DNA from: Burkholderiaceae bacterium | GTDB lineage: Bacteria > Pseudomonadota > Gammaproteobacteria > Burkholderiales > Burkholderiaceae_C | NCBI GenBank assembly: GCA_024235855.1 | Contig: JACKLN010000007.1 | Location: forward strand, 124,001-188,000 | Direction: 5' to 3' | Length of the DNA: 64,000 nt | Shown: positions 9,009-17,641 of the stretch, in pieces | Numbering within the stretch: position 1 is the first letter of the stretch | Layout of the letters: each line of letters starts with the position of its first letter | Made by a program: the position numbers and the translations under genes | Notes under the pieces: generated by a model | What the model was told of the DNA's origin: nothing | What the model saw: only the letters and a program-made list of their open reading frames with translations | Databases searched by the model: none

Positions 9009-9314
9009 ATGAAAACCCCGCTCAAGAACCGATTCAACCGAGCCCTACGCACTGCGCGTGCAGCGAGGAAAATCTCTCAGGAGGGGTTCGGTGAAGTCTC
9101 AGGGCGGACTTACATCAGCCAGATTGAGCGCGGCGAGCGTCAAGCCACACTGACCAAGATCGACGACCTGGCAACCGTTCTCGCCTTGCACCCGTGTTCA
9201 CTCGTACTGCTGTCTTATCTGCCGGACCGCCCGACACCAGACGCAGTTGATCGGCTGCTCGCCCAGATCCGTCGAGAGGCATTGCACGTGTTAGCACCGG
9301 ATTCGGAGAACTAA
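9009..9314 (+). CDS. small XRE-family (C-protein-like) transcriptional regulator
   Basis: A 101-residue single-domain helix-turn-helix protein. RFNRALRTARAARKISQEGFGEVSGRTYISQIERGERQATLTKIDDLATVL (about residues 8-58) is a classic XRE fold, with the recognition helix around SGRTYISQIERGER. A short C-terminal helix follows. It is read divergently from the nuclease gene, with operator-like repeats between them. Size and position match C proteins that delay expression of restriction nucleases until methylation is complete. A Dam-type methylase lies on the other side in opposite orientation. A general repressor role cannot be excluded. Confidence 0.85.
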   Translation: MKTPLKNRFNRALRTARAARKISQEGFGEVSGRTYISQIERGERQATLTKIDDLATVLALHPCSLVLLSYLPDRPTPDAVDRLLAQIRREALHVLAPDSEN

Positions 9315-9320
9315 TCCGCG

Positions 9321-9352
9321 GGCCCTGGAGCCGTCAGTGTTCCGCCAGGGCC
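9321..9352 (+). terminator. GC-rich inverted repeat after the XRE gene
   Basis: GGCCCTGG (9,321-9,328) and CCAGGGCC (9,345-9,352) form a perfect 8-bp stem with a 16-nt loop, 7 nt after the XRE stop codon. It lies between convergent genes, so it may stop transcription from both sides. No U-tract follows. Confidence 0.4.
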
Positions 9353-9475
9353 ACAAGGGTCGGGCGCCAGCGCTCTCGCTGCCCATGGGCGGAGGCTAAC
9401 CTGCCCCATAGAACCAGTCCGGCGCAGGGAACTGGGTTTGCATCTCGTGGCACACACGTCCGGTGTGCGACTTGA

Positions 9476-10345
9476 CTACGCAGCCTCTCGATCGACCAGG
9501 AAGTCACCGAGGTCGAGGCGGGGATCGAACAGCATCACCTCCGACCCCGTGTACCGGCGTTGGGCCGTGTAGCCCAGGCCGTACTCGATAGATCGCACAC
9601 CCGAGTACATCTCTCGGATCTGCTTGGCGTTGTCATAGGACACCACCCAGCGCCGACCGAAGCCGCGCTGCCGCAGCAGTCGGGCAATCGCCAAATGATC
9701 GTCGTGCTGGTAGAAATTTCGGTAGAGACCGCTTCCCTTCACGTAGTACGGCGGATCAAGATAGATCAGAGACTTCGCGGGCATGATTTCAGCAGCGTGC
9801 TGCAAGAGATCAAGCGCGTCTCGACAATGCACATGAATGCGGCCGGCATTGGCCCCGATGCGACGAAGGCGCCCGGACAAGACTTCGCGCTTGAAGCGGG
9901 CATCCAACTGGTAGGCACCGGCTTGGTGCTTTCCGCCGATGACACCGCCCTTGAGAATCCCTGAGCGATTTGTCCGATTCATGAACAGGGTCGCAAAGCC
10001 TCGCTCGACATCAGTCGCGTCCGTGTCTCCGCGCATGACACCGCGCCAATGCATCCATGCATCCATCGTGATCGGCTCAGTCTCGACCAGCCTGATCAGT
10101 GCATCCGGATGAGCGGTTGCCGCGAACCAGAAGGCATGGACGGCCGGATCTGCATCATTGATGTGTACGTCCGTCACCACGCCGTCGAAGAGCAACTCCA
10201 GCGCCACGCCAGCGCCCCCGGCATAGGGCTCCATGTAGTGACCACCGTCAAGCCCGTTTAGCTGCATCACGGCTGCGATGAATGGCGCAAACCGAGCCTT
10301 ACCGCCCGGGTAGCGCAGTGGTGTGTAGAGCTTGTTTGAGTACAT
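9476..10345 (-). CDS. Dam-family (D12 class) adenine-N6 DNA methyltransferase
   Basis: A 289-residue N6-adenine methyltransferase of the D12/Dam class. The AdoMet motif is YTPLRYPGGKARF at the N-terminus and the catalytic motif is LIYLDPPYYVKGSG in the C-terminal half. Between them lies the target-recognition region, including the MNRTNRSGILKGGVIGGKHQ segment. Dam-class enzymes often recognise GATC, but specificity is not proved by these motifs. The ATG at 10,345 (MYSNKLYTPLRYPGGK) lies 14 nt after the stop codon of the OLD-like ATPase, so the two form one cassette, itself 36 nt behind brxA. It could protect self DNA against the ATPase/nuclease, against the nearby PD-(D/E)XK enzyme, or both. 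Confidence 0.9.
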   Translation of the reverse strand: MYSNKLYTPLRYPGGKARFAPFIAAVMQLNGLDGGHYMEPYAGGAGVALELLFDGVVTDVHINDADPAVHAFWFAATAHPDALIRLVETEPITMDAWMHWRGVMRGDTDATDVERGFATLFMNRTNRSGILKGGVIGGKHQAGAYQLDARFKREVLSGRLRRIGANAGRIHVHCRDALDLLQHAAEIMPAKSLIYLDPPYYVKGSGLYRNFYQHDDHLAIARLLRQRGFGRRWVVSYDNAKQIREMYSGVRSIEYGLGYTAQRRYTGSEVMLFDPRLDLGDFLVDREAA

Positions 10346-10359
10346 GGGGAAGCCTGAAT

Positions 10360-12054
10360 CTACCTGGGGAGCCCCCGCTTGGCCAGCTCTTCCTGAGCAC
10401 GTCGCGCCTTGGCCGCCGCCTTGACGGCGATCTCGAGTCGTCGCTCGTAGTCGGCGATCACTGCCGGGTTGGCCTTCGCCCAGATCTCGTAGAGCCCCCA
10501 CTCATTGATGTATTCGTGCTTCTCGCGCCACCAGGTCTTGGCCGCCTTGCGATCCAGAGGGTCGCGAAGGCCTGTCAACAGGTTGGACTCGAGGTTGTCG
10601 GTCGAATACTTCTTCAGGCGCGTGTCAGCCCAAGCGACCGGATGCTGGGATTTGTCATCGTTGACGAGTTGGCGGATGTACTGAACGAGGGTGCGCTCGG
10701 GCGACAAGCCCTTGCCATCGGCGCCCACACCACCAGGCAACTCTAAGAGATTCCCAGGCACGGCAGCTGGCCGCTGCCCGTCGGCATCTACGGCGAGAAC
10801 AACTGTCTTGAAGTAGGCATCCTTTGCTGGAAGCATGGCCAGACTCGAACAGCCGATGCCCAGCGGCATCGGCTTGATCTTGACGTTGAGCGTAGTCTCG
10901 ACCTGCTTCAATAACTCTCGGCGAGTGACCAGCTTGAAGACTTCACAAGCCTCATCGTCCTCAAAGTACACCTTGATCTCTGGCGGCTTGGGCTTGGCGG
11001 CGGGCGGCACCAGATCCATGTCCTGCAGGATGTCGGCCAGCCCCATTTCAGGGTCGTACTCTGGAGCACGCGTATTTCGAAGGTAGGCAACGGCATCCTT
11101 GCCCTTGACTGCCTTCGATGGTCCTTCGGGATGGATTGCTTCGATGAGGCGGGTGGAATGAGTGGTGGCGACGATTTGGAGATTCAGGTCATCCGCCGCC
11201 TTCCGAAGTTCTTTCACCAGGGTCCCGATGGCGTGTGGGTGAAAGCCGGCGTCGAGCTCATCGATCACCAGCAATCCCCCGTGGTAGTCAGCCCCCAGCG
11301 CGCGTTTAACCCGGTGGAAGGATGCCAGTGCAGTGACGATGGCGCCAAGGCTGTCCTGCCCCAGGGATACCGACCGCGGTCCGTAGGGGTAGGCCGGATG
11401 AGTCGAGAGCTTTCGAGTGTGCGTGACGCGGTTCACAGCAATCGAGCCAGTCTTGGCTCCTGCGCCCGGGATCACGCTCTTCACCACACTCAGCATGAAC
11501 GCTTCATCATCCACGTGCCAAGGTTCAGCTACTGCGTTATTGACCTGCTTGTCCGGCGACTCGCCGATCGGCAGCATTCGAACCATGCCGAGAAAGATCG
11601 TCGGTAGGGGTACCTTTGCATCGGGGCCTACCGTAATACCGGCATGCGAAAACGCCTTGTGGGGGTGGTTACGTGCGACGACGCGAGCCCGCGGCTCGCG
11701 GCCTCGTCGAGTCAGCGAGCACTCCTTGACGAGGGGCGCGCCATCGATGCTGTAGTGAATCAGGGGCTCGGACAGTTGCGCCGCTGTCTTGGGTGCCTCC
11801 ACCTCGGCCGCGTGATCGATGTACACGATGTCTGCGATGCTGGCGTCAAAGAGACGACCGAAGTAGCTCTTTGGCGACCCTGGATCCGTCAGCCCAGACA
11901 GGCTGGACAGCAAACCCAAAATCGTCGACTTCCCAACGCCGTTGTGCCCGCAAAGCAGGGTGATCCGCGGAGCCAGCGGAATAGCGAGGTTCTTGAACTT
12001 CCGAAACGGAAATCCCGGTTTGAACTCGATTTTGGTGGCCTTGATGCTCGGCAT
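10360..12054 (-). CDS. OLD-like AAA ATPase with TOPRIM-type C-terminal region
   Basis: A 564-residue ABC-type ATPase of the OLD/RecF-like group. Walker A is GHNGVGKST (residues 36-44), Walker B is LLVIDELDAG (about 264), and the H-loop is ATTHSTRL. The C-terminal part carries a TOPRIM-like pair, an acid in VYFEDDEA (about 363) and D-x-D in VVLAVDADG (about 418), as in OLD nucleases and in GajA/PARIS-type defence proteins. The end is rich in basic and Ala residues. It is followed after 14 nt by the Dam-type methylase. I cannot match the pair to a named defence system. The expected action is ATP-controlled DNA cleavage or sensing; this is inferred from the fold motifs. Confidence 0.8.
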   Translation of the reverse strand: MPSIKATKIEFKPGFPFRKFKNLAIPLAPRITLLCGHNGVGKSTILGLLSSLSGLTDPGSPKSYFGRLFDASIADIVYIDHAAEVEAPKTAAQLSEPLIHYSIDGAPLVKECSLTRRGREPRARVVARNHPHKAFSHAGITVGPDAKVPLPTIFLGMVRMLPIGESPDKQVNNAVAEPWHVDDEAFMLSVVKSVIPGAGAKTGSIAVNRVTHTRKLSTHPAYPYGPRSVSLGQDSLGAIVTALASFHRVKRALGADYHGGLLVIDELDAGFHPHAIGTLVKELRKAADDLNLQIVATTHSTRLIEAIHPEGPSKAVKGKDAVAYLRNTRAPEYDPEMGLADILQDMDLVPPAAKPKPPEIKVYFEDDEACEVFKLVTRRELLKQVETTLNVKIKPMPLGIGCSSLAMLPAKDAYFKTVVLAVDADGQRPAAVPGNLLELPGGVGADGKGLSPERTLVQYIRQLVNDDKSQHPVAWADTRLKKYSTDNLESNLLTGLRDPLDRKAAKTWWREKHEYINEWGLYEIWAKANPAVIADYERRLEIAVKAAAKARRAQEELAKRGLPR

Positions 12055-12090
12055 GCGACTCCTTGTCTACGTGCTGTTCAGGTCCAGAGT

Positions 12091-12828
12091 TCAGAGGACG
12101 TGTCGTTCCCGAACGTCGACAAGCTGCTCTCCAGGCCCGTGATACCGGAGCTCCAGTCCTTCAGCCTGTGCCATCACCATGGCCAGCGGCCGCTCAAGCA
12201 CGAAGGGGTACAGGACGCCCAGCGATCCAACGGATGAGGCTGGCACAGCGCGGCCGGCGTACCGAAGCGCACCCTCGATCAGCCAGGCCATGACCCGGTC
12301 GTCGCTCAAACGGACCGGATCTCGGCGCACGATCCTCTGGCCCCTGTCGATACGCTCGATCGCGCCCCAGGCCGCTTGCGTCTGAAGGGCCATGTTCGTC
12401 ATGCGCCGAGTGCCCTCGCGTTGACCGAACAGCTCTTCCATGCGCCTGTGCACTTCCGTGGCTCGGCAGTCGCCCTGGATGGCCGTCAGGCGGCCCACCA
12501 GTTCGGCGACCTTGGCAAAGAAAGGGTAGACCGCCACGGTCATCCCCCATGCCATTGCCCCTGGGGGGACGCCTGTCCCAGCCTTCCACGCAGCCACGCC
12601 GCGATCGCAGAAAGCACCCAGTTCCGGCCGCGGCTCCAGCCAAAGTCGGTTCAGAAGGGTGACGGTCTTCTTCCGCGCTGCCACCGTCAGGCCGGCCTCG
12701 TTGAGCTGCTGCACGAGATCTTCACGGGTACCGATGCCAGCGCGCACGCGCATGGCCGCGGATACCCAGTCCAGCGCCAGGAACCGGTCGAAGCCGATGC
12801 GGGGCGCCGATGCGCTCACTGAACTCAC
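12091..12828 (-). CDS. brxA: BREX protein BrxA (type 3)
   Basis: A 245-residue protein in the last position of the BREX operon, where type 3 loci carry BrxA. It is mainly helical with a conserved middle block (FFAKVAELVGRLTAIQGDCRATEVHRRMEELFGQREGTRRMTNMALQTQAAWG). BrxA proteins have a NusB-like fold and bind DNA. No catalytic motif is visible. The GTG start at 12,828 overlaps the pglZ stop codon (GTGA), indicating translational coupling. The identification rests mainly on operon position plus overall character, so it is less certain than pglZ or brxC. Confidence 0.8.
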   Translation of the reverse strand: MSSVSASAPRIGFDRFLALDWVSAAMRVRAGIGTREDLVQQLNEAGLTVAARKKTVTLLNRLWLEPRPELGAFCDRGVAAWKAGTGVPPGAMAWGMTVAVYPFFAKVAELVGRLTAIQGDCRATEVHRRMEELFGQREGTRRMTNMALQTQAAWGAIERIDRGQRIVRRDPVRLSDDRVMAWLIEGALRYAGRAVPASSVGSLGVLYPFVLERPLAMVMAQAEGLELRYHGPGEQLVDVRERHVL

Positions 12829-14813
12829 GAAGTGCGACTCACTTTCACGAACGGAACGATCAGTTCCTCGACGGACGGCCCGCCATGCACCACCAGCGGG
12901 TCGCCGGGTGTCCCGAACGCTATGCCATGCCCAGCGTACAAAGGCAGGAAGCCGGCGGGCAGACCCGGCACGTCCAGCACCTTGGTCTCAGGCCATGCCA
13001 GCGCGGTGTCTGCACGAATGGTCTCACTGCGATACGTCCTGACGCGTTCCCCCCGCATCTCTGCAGCCACTCCCTGCGCAGGGCGTCCAGCGCCAACGGC
13101 ATCGACATTGCCATGATCGGCTGTCAGATATACATGGAAGCCCATGCCCAACAGCCTATCGAAGAGACGCGCCACAAAGCCGGACGAACACCACTCTGCG
13201 ACCTGGCCAGCCACGCCACGCTTGCCAAGCACCGCGCCGTGGATGATCTCGTCGACGGTGTCCACCACCAGCCCAGCGACCTTGACGGCGGGGCCGCTCA
13301 AGGCAGCTTCGAGCTCGTCCAGTTGGTCATTGCGGCGCAGGCCCTTTCGGTACACAACCTCGGCCGCCTTCAGACCTTGGTCCTGCCAGAACCGAACCCA
13401 GAGTTGAGGTTCCGCCGCTGTCGACTCAATGGTCCCGGCGAACTCCCGCGGGCGCAGGCCCGAGAACAGCGCTTGACGCGACACTGACGTCAGTGTGGGT
13501 AGCCACGCGAAGCAGGCAGCCTCGTCGAAGCTCAGCGGCAACGCGCTCTTAACTAGCGACTCACGCACCGTCACCCACTGATCGATGGCCAAGCCGTCGA
13601 AGACAACGAGTGCGACCTTGCTTTCCCCTCCACTTCGGCGCATGGCCAGGAAAGCGGGCACCCGATGCACCATCACCGGCACCTTGACCGCCGGCAGCGA
13701 TGCCAAGTCTCCAAAGTGCTGATTGCACCATTCGAACAAGGCCACATCCGCCGCTGCGCGAAGTTCGGCAAAGTCGACTCGAAATGATTCCGCTCGTGAT
13801 GCGTCGAGCACGTGGTGGCGCGATGACACCTCACCGAACCGCCGCGCCCACTCGATCCACTCCTTGTGCGTGGCGGCGTCTGCAGGGATGCTGTCCTTAA
13901 GGCTCTTGATACCTTGCGCCACCAGGTTGCGCAGCGCCATCGGATTCGGGATGACACCGACCCGTGCCCACTCGGGCATCGCCGCCGCTGAGCCTTCGAC
14001 CTCGATTGGGTGCAGCGCGCCATCAAGGAACATCGAGTCGATGAAGACACGCACCTCGGGGTGATCGAAGGGGATATCCCGCTCCTTGTGCAAGACAGGC
14101 TCTTCTTCGCCGATGCGCCGGCCTGACAGGCCGTGGCTGTTCACATACCGCTCCCAGGCCCGTTGTACGGTCTGGAGCATCACTGCCCGCGATGCGAAGA
14201 GCTTCGCCAGCGGGAACCCCGCAAGAGCTGGCTTCTGCGCCAGAACGGCTGCGATGTGATCGGCCAGCACACTGGGCAGCCCGTCGCCCCTGTAGTGCAG
14301 CTTGAACAGGGCGCTCCACAGCTCCTCGACATGGCTGATGAGGTGCGGGCTCAGCCGGTGGATGTGCAGAAGCACGAACTCCTTGGTGCCCGCCTCGCCC
14401 AGGTCCTGGGACGCATGAATCTGAGCGTCGTACAAGGCCGCCAACACCGAAGGATCGAGCTGCCGCAGCACCGCATAACTCATGCGCGGGAACAACTCGG
14501 CCAGGGACAGCGCCACCAGGCGTCCCTCTGCCAGGTAGTCTGCAGGCAGGTTGCTGGCGTCATCCGACCGCAGGTGAAGGATCAGCGACTTCGGGGCGCC
14601 CCCGTCGCCGGCTTCCCATCGGCGGCGAAAGTCGTCTTCGTACACGAGGCGAAACGCGATCGAGTCTTCGAAGGGCACGAGCACGAAGCCTCGATCCCGC
14701 AGGCTGGCCAGGATGGCTTCATCCAGCAGCACGTCGTCGGGATCGGCCGCGATCCAGAGCCGCGCCACGTCGGCGGGGAAGGCGCTGAGAACCCGATCCA
14801 CGAATGCGGTCAT
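12825..14813 (-). CDS. pglZ: BREX protein PglZ
   Basis: A 662-residue PglZ-domain protein, the hallmark of BREX. The alkaline-phosphatase-like metal site is visible as VALVVFDGLAIDQW, then LPTLTSVSRQALFSG with the nucleophile-position threonine region, then HVYLTADHGNVDAVG with the Asp-His pair near the C-terminus. The N-terminal half is a variable scaffold. In BREX, PglZ is required for both methylation and phage exclusion, and the type 3 protein lies between BrxH and BrxA as here. The ATG at 14,813 overlaps the brxH stop by 4 nt (ATGA), and brxA overlaps its end, so the three proteins are probably made in fixed ratio. Confidence 0.93.
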   Translation of the reverse strand: MTAFVDRVLSAFPADVARLWIAADPDDVLLDEAILASLRDRGFVLVPFEDSIAFRLVYEDDFRRRWEAGDGGAPKSLILHLRSDDASNLPADYLAEGRLVALSLAELFPRMSYAVLRQLDPSVLAALYDAQIHASQDLGEAGTKEFVLLHIHRLSPHLISHVEELWSALFKLHYRGDGLPSVLADHIAAVLAQKPALAGFPLAKLFASRAVMLQTVQRAWERYVNSHGLSGRRIGEEEPVLHKERDIPFDHPEVRVFIDSMFLDGALHPIEVEGSAAAMPEWARVGVIPNPMALRNLVAQGIKSLKDSIPADAATHKEWIEWARRFGEVSSRHHVLDASRAESFRVDFAELRAAADVALFEWCNQHFGDLASLPAVKVPVMVHRVPAFLAMRRSGGESKVALVVFDGLAIDQWVTVRESLVKSALPLSFDEAACFAWLPTLTSVSRQALFSGLRPREFAGTIESTAAEPQLWVRFWQDQGLKAAEVVYRKGLRRNDQLDELEAALSGPAVKVAGLVVDTVDEIIHGAVLGKRGVAGQVAEWCSSGFVARLFDRLLGMGFHVYLTADHGNVDAVGAGRPAQGVAAEMRGERVRTYRSETIRADTALAWPETKVLDVPGLPAGFLPLYAGHGIAFGTPGDPLVVHGGPSVEELIVPFVKVSRTS

Positions 14814-17629
14814 GCCGCCGTCCCCTGACGTTTCGCAGCGTCCACCCGAATCATCAGCACGGCGTGCAGGTCGGGCGTGGCAGTCGAGGCCTGGTCCAGC
14901 GCGGCCATGCGCGTGTCGTGCTCCTGCTGCAACCGCTTGAGCCGATGCTCCCGCACAGCGGGCAGGCCGATGCGCCCGATGGCCTGCCGACGTGCCTCGA
15001 AGGCGTACTGCGCCCGTTCGCGTTCTTCGCGGATGCGGTTCAGGCTGTCGGTCGCCAGCTCCTGGAACACGCGCTCTCCATGCGTCCGCGCCGCGGCCTG
15101 GGATGCCTCGAAGGCCACCACCGCCTGCTCGCCCGCCACGGCTCCGGAGACAGAAATGGGCTCGGTCAGCAGGAGATCCCAGACGCGCCTGGCGGTCGGC
15201 ACAAAGCTGCGGCCCTCGTCGTTGACGAAGACCGGCAGGAACCGGCGTCGAGTTCTGCCATCGGCATCCAGGCTGATCTGCCAGAGCGACCAATAGCCCT
15301 GCACCGTTGCCGGCAGCCCGGTCACCTGCACGGTGGCCACCGGCTGTCCGGCCACGCAGCGCGGCAGCCGGTCGATCACCGAACGCGCCCGCGGATCCTC
15401 CAACGTGACCCACTCCAGCGCCGGCTGCTCCTCCGCAACGCGCGCATCGAAGCAGACCTGCTCTGACGTGGACCCGTCGCCCCAGCGCACCCTCCACCCG
15501 GCGCCTGCCTTGACGATCTCGCCGCCTTGATCCGCCAGCCCGTGGCGGAGCGCACGTTCCAGCCAGAACTGCGCCGGATGATCGCGCCACTGCTTGGCGC
15601 TCGTGGCATCCAGGTCGTGCGTGTCGGCCAGCAGCTCAGCGTGCTTCTTCGCATCCGAAACCGTCTCGCGAACGACATCAACCACGGCGTCGCAGGCCTT
15701 GTCGATGGCGTCGGGGTTCTGGATGCCGGCCACGAACACGGCATCGAAAGCCGGTTCGACATCGATCGAGTCCATCACGTCGGCGGCCTTGTCGACACCG
15801 AACTCCTCGGCGATGACAGCCAGCTTGTGCTCGAGCACCTCGCGCACCCGGTGCTCCACGGTGTCCTCGAGCACGAAGTTGAACGCACGCACCACCCGGC
15901 GCTGACCAATACGGTCCACTCGGCCGATCCGCTGCTCCAGGCGCATCGGGTTCCACGGCACGTCGAAGTTCACGATGACGTGGCAGAACTGCAGGTTCAG
16001 GCCCTCGCCGCCGGCGTCGGTTGACACCAGCACCCGGGCTCCAGCCGCGAAATCGCGCTGGGCCCGTGTCCGGGCGTCGAGGTCCATGCCGCCGTTGAGG
16101 GTCACGACCGAGAAGCCGCGGCTTTCCAGGAAGGCCGCCAGCATGGCCTGGGTGGGCACGAACTCGGTGAACACCAGCACCTTCAGTGCCGGATCGTTCT
16201 CTTCCTGCTGCAGCTTGTAGATCAGCTCCACCAGGGCCTCGGCCTTGGCGTCGGTGCCTGCAGCCTCGGTCTCGCGCGCCAGCGACAGAAGGGTCTCCAC
16301 TTCCCCTTTCTCCAAGGCCCACCCCGCGGCATCGAAGGCCACTTCGGCCTGCGTCTGGCCATCCAGCTCCGCCCAGTCGGCCACGTCGGCGGGCGCCAGC
16401 TCCAGTTGCGCCGGCGCCGCCTCCAGACTGGCCTGCCGTTTCTCCAGCGTCGCGCGGATCGCCGCCGTGCTCGAGGTGACCAGCCGCTGCATCAGGATCA
16501 TCAGGAACCCGACGTGCCGCTGCTTGGCTGCCATCGCCTGGTTGTAGCCATGCCGCACATAGTCGGTCACCGACTCGTACAAGCGACGCTGCGCCGCATG
16601 CCGGGCCTCCCAGGCCACCGGCTGCAGCCGGGTCAGCCGGGGCTTGAACAGCGCCTGCCCCTCGGCGTCGATGGCCACGCGCTTCTCGGTGCGCACGACG
16701 AAGGGCCGCACGCGGTCACGCGTGACGCTGCCCTCGTCGGGGAAGGCCTCCCGGTCCAGCAGCTGCATCAGCCGCATGAACTGGTCGGTCTTGCCTTGGT
16801 GCGGGGTGGCGCTCAGCAACAGCAGGTAGGGCGATGCCTCCGCCAGCGCCGCGCCCAGCTTGTAGCGGGCCACCTGCTCGGTGCTGCCGCCCATGCGGTG
16901 CGCCTCGTCGATGATCACCAGGTCCCAGCCAGCGGCCACCAGGTCCTCGAATCGGTCGCGGTTGTAGGCCGCCACCTGCTCGGTGCTCCAACCCCGTCGG
17001 CCTTCCATCGGCTTGACCGAGTCGAGCGAACAAATGACCTGGTCATGCTGGCGCCACAGCGTCTCATCGTCACTTCGCCACTGCCGGAAGGCTGTCAGGT
17101 CCTGGGGCTCGATGTGCTGCAGCGTCTCGCCAAAGTGCTGTCGCATCTCGGCTTGCCACTGTCGAATCAGGCCCTTGGGCGCCACCACCAGGATGCGCCG
17201 CACGCGGCCGCGCAGCTTCAGCTCGCGCAGCACCAGGCCCGCTTCGATCGTCTTGCCCAGGCCCACCTCGTCGGCGAACAGGTATCGGATCCGATCCCTG
17301 CTCATCGCCCGGTTCAACGCGTACAGCTGGTGCGGCAGCGGCACCACGCTGCTCTGGATGGGCGCCAGCAGCAGGTTGTCCTCGAGCGCGTCCTGCAGCT
17401 TGGCGGCAGCCACGGCGTGCAGCACCTGGTCGGCGCTGGGCTGCAGTGCATCCAAGGCGGCCAGTTCGTCCGCGCGGGCACGCAGCACGGTGTCCTTGCC
17501 AGGCAGCCAGACCCTGTAGGCCGTCTGCCCCCAGACCTCCAGACGATCGACCACGCGGCAGGCCGATGCCTGCCGGGCCAGCCAGCACCAGTCACCAACG
17601 CGGAGACCTGAGATCGACATGGTTGGCAT
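14810..17629 (-). CDS. brxHII: BREX DEAD/DEAH helicase BrxHII
   Basis: A 939-residue SNF2/RapA-like superfamily 2 helicase. Walker A is DEVGLGKTIEAG (about residue 120), the DEAH box is IIDEAHRMGG (about 240), motif III is LLSATPHQGK, and the C-terminal helicase domain ends with QRIGRVDRIGQRR (about 570). A long C-terminal region, coiled-coil-prone around RIREERERAQYAFEARRQ, completes it. This class of helicase marks type 3 BREX. Two ATG codons (17,629 and 17,620) are possible starts with no decisive ribosome site. It lies 12 nt after the unknown 280-residue gene and overlaps pglZ, so the inserted three-gene module is read through into the BREX core. Confidence 0.92.
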   Translation of the reverse strand: MPTMSISGLRVGDWCWLARQASACRVVDRLEVWGQTAYRVWLPGKDTVLRARADELAALDALQPSADQVLHAVAAAKLQDALEDNLLLAPIQSSVVPLPHQLYALNRAMSRDRIRYLFADEVGLGKTIEAGLVLRELKLRGRVRRILVVAPKGLIRQWQAEMRQHFGETLQHIEPQDLTAFRQWRSDDETLWRQHDQVICSLDSVKPMEGRRGWSTEQVAAYNRDRFEDLVAAGWDLVIIDEAHRMGGSTEQVARYKLGAALAEASPYLLLLSATPHQGKTDQFMRLMQLLDREAFPDEGSVTRDRVRPFVVRTEKRVAIDAEGQALFKPRLTRLQPVAWEARHAAQRRLYESVTDYVRHGYNQAMAAKQRHVGFLMILMQRLVTSSTAAIRATLEKRQASLEAAPAQLELAPADVADWAELDGQTQAEVAFDAAGWALEKGEVETLLSLARETEAAGTDAKAEALVELIYKLQQEENDPALKVLVFTEFVPTQAMLAAFLESRGFSVVTLNGGMDLDARTRAQRDFAAGARVLVSTDAGGEGLNLQFCHVIVNFDVPWNPMRLEQRIGRVDRIGQRRVVRAFNFVLEDTVEHRVREVLEHKLAVIAEEFGVDKAADVMDSIDVEPAFDAVFVAGIQNPDAIDKACDAVVDVVRETVSDAKKHAELLADTHDLDATSAKQWRDHPAQFWLERALRHGLADQGGEIVKAGAGWRVRWGDGSTSEQVCFDARVAEEQPALEWVTLEDPRARSVIDRLPRCVAGQPVATVQVTGLPATVQGYWSLWQISLDADGRTRRRFLPVFVNDEGRSFVPTARRVWDLLLTEPISVSGAVAGEQAVVAFEASQAAARTHGERVFQELATDSLNRIREERERAQYAFEARRQAIGRIGLPAVREHRLKRLQQEHDTRMAALDQASTATPDLHAVLMIRVDAAKRQGTAA

Positions 17630-17641
17630 CCGTCAGGTGCT

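Noticed and set aside
9450..9468. GCACAC/GTGTGC hairpin downstream of the Dam gene as a terminator
   Set aside because: Only a 6-bp stem and no U-tract; too weak to list.
16406..17611. Plus-strand open frame of about 400 codons opposite brxHII
   Set aside because: Shadow of the helicase frame; low-complexity composition and no start signal.
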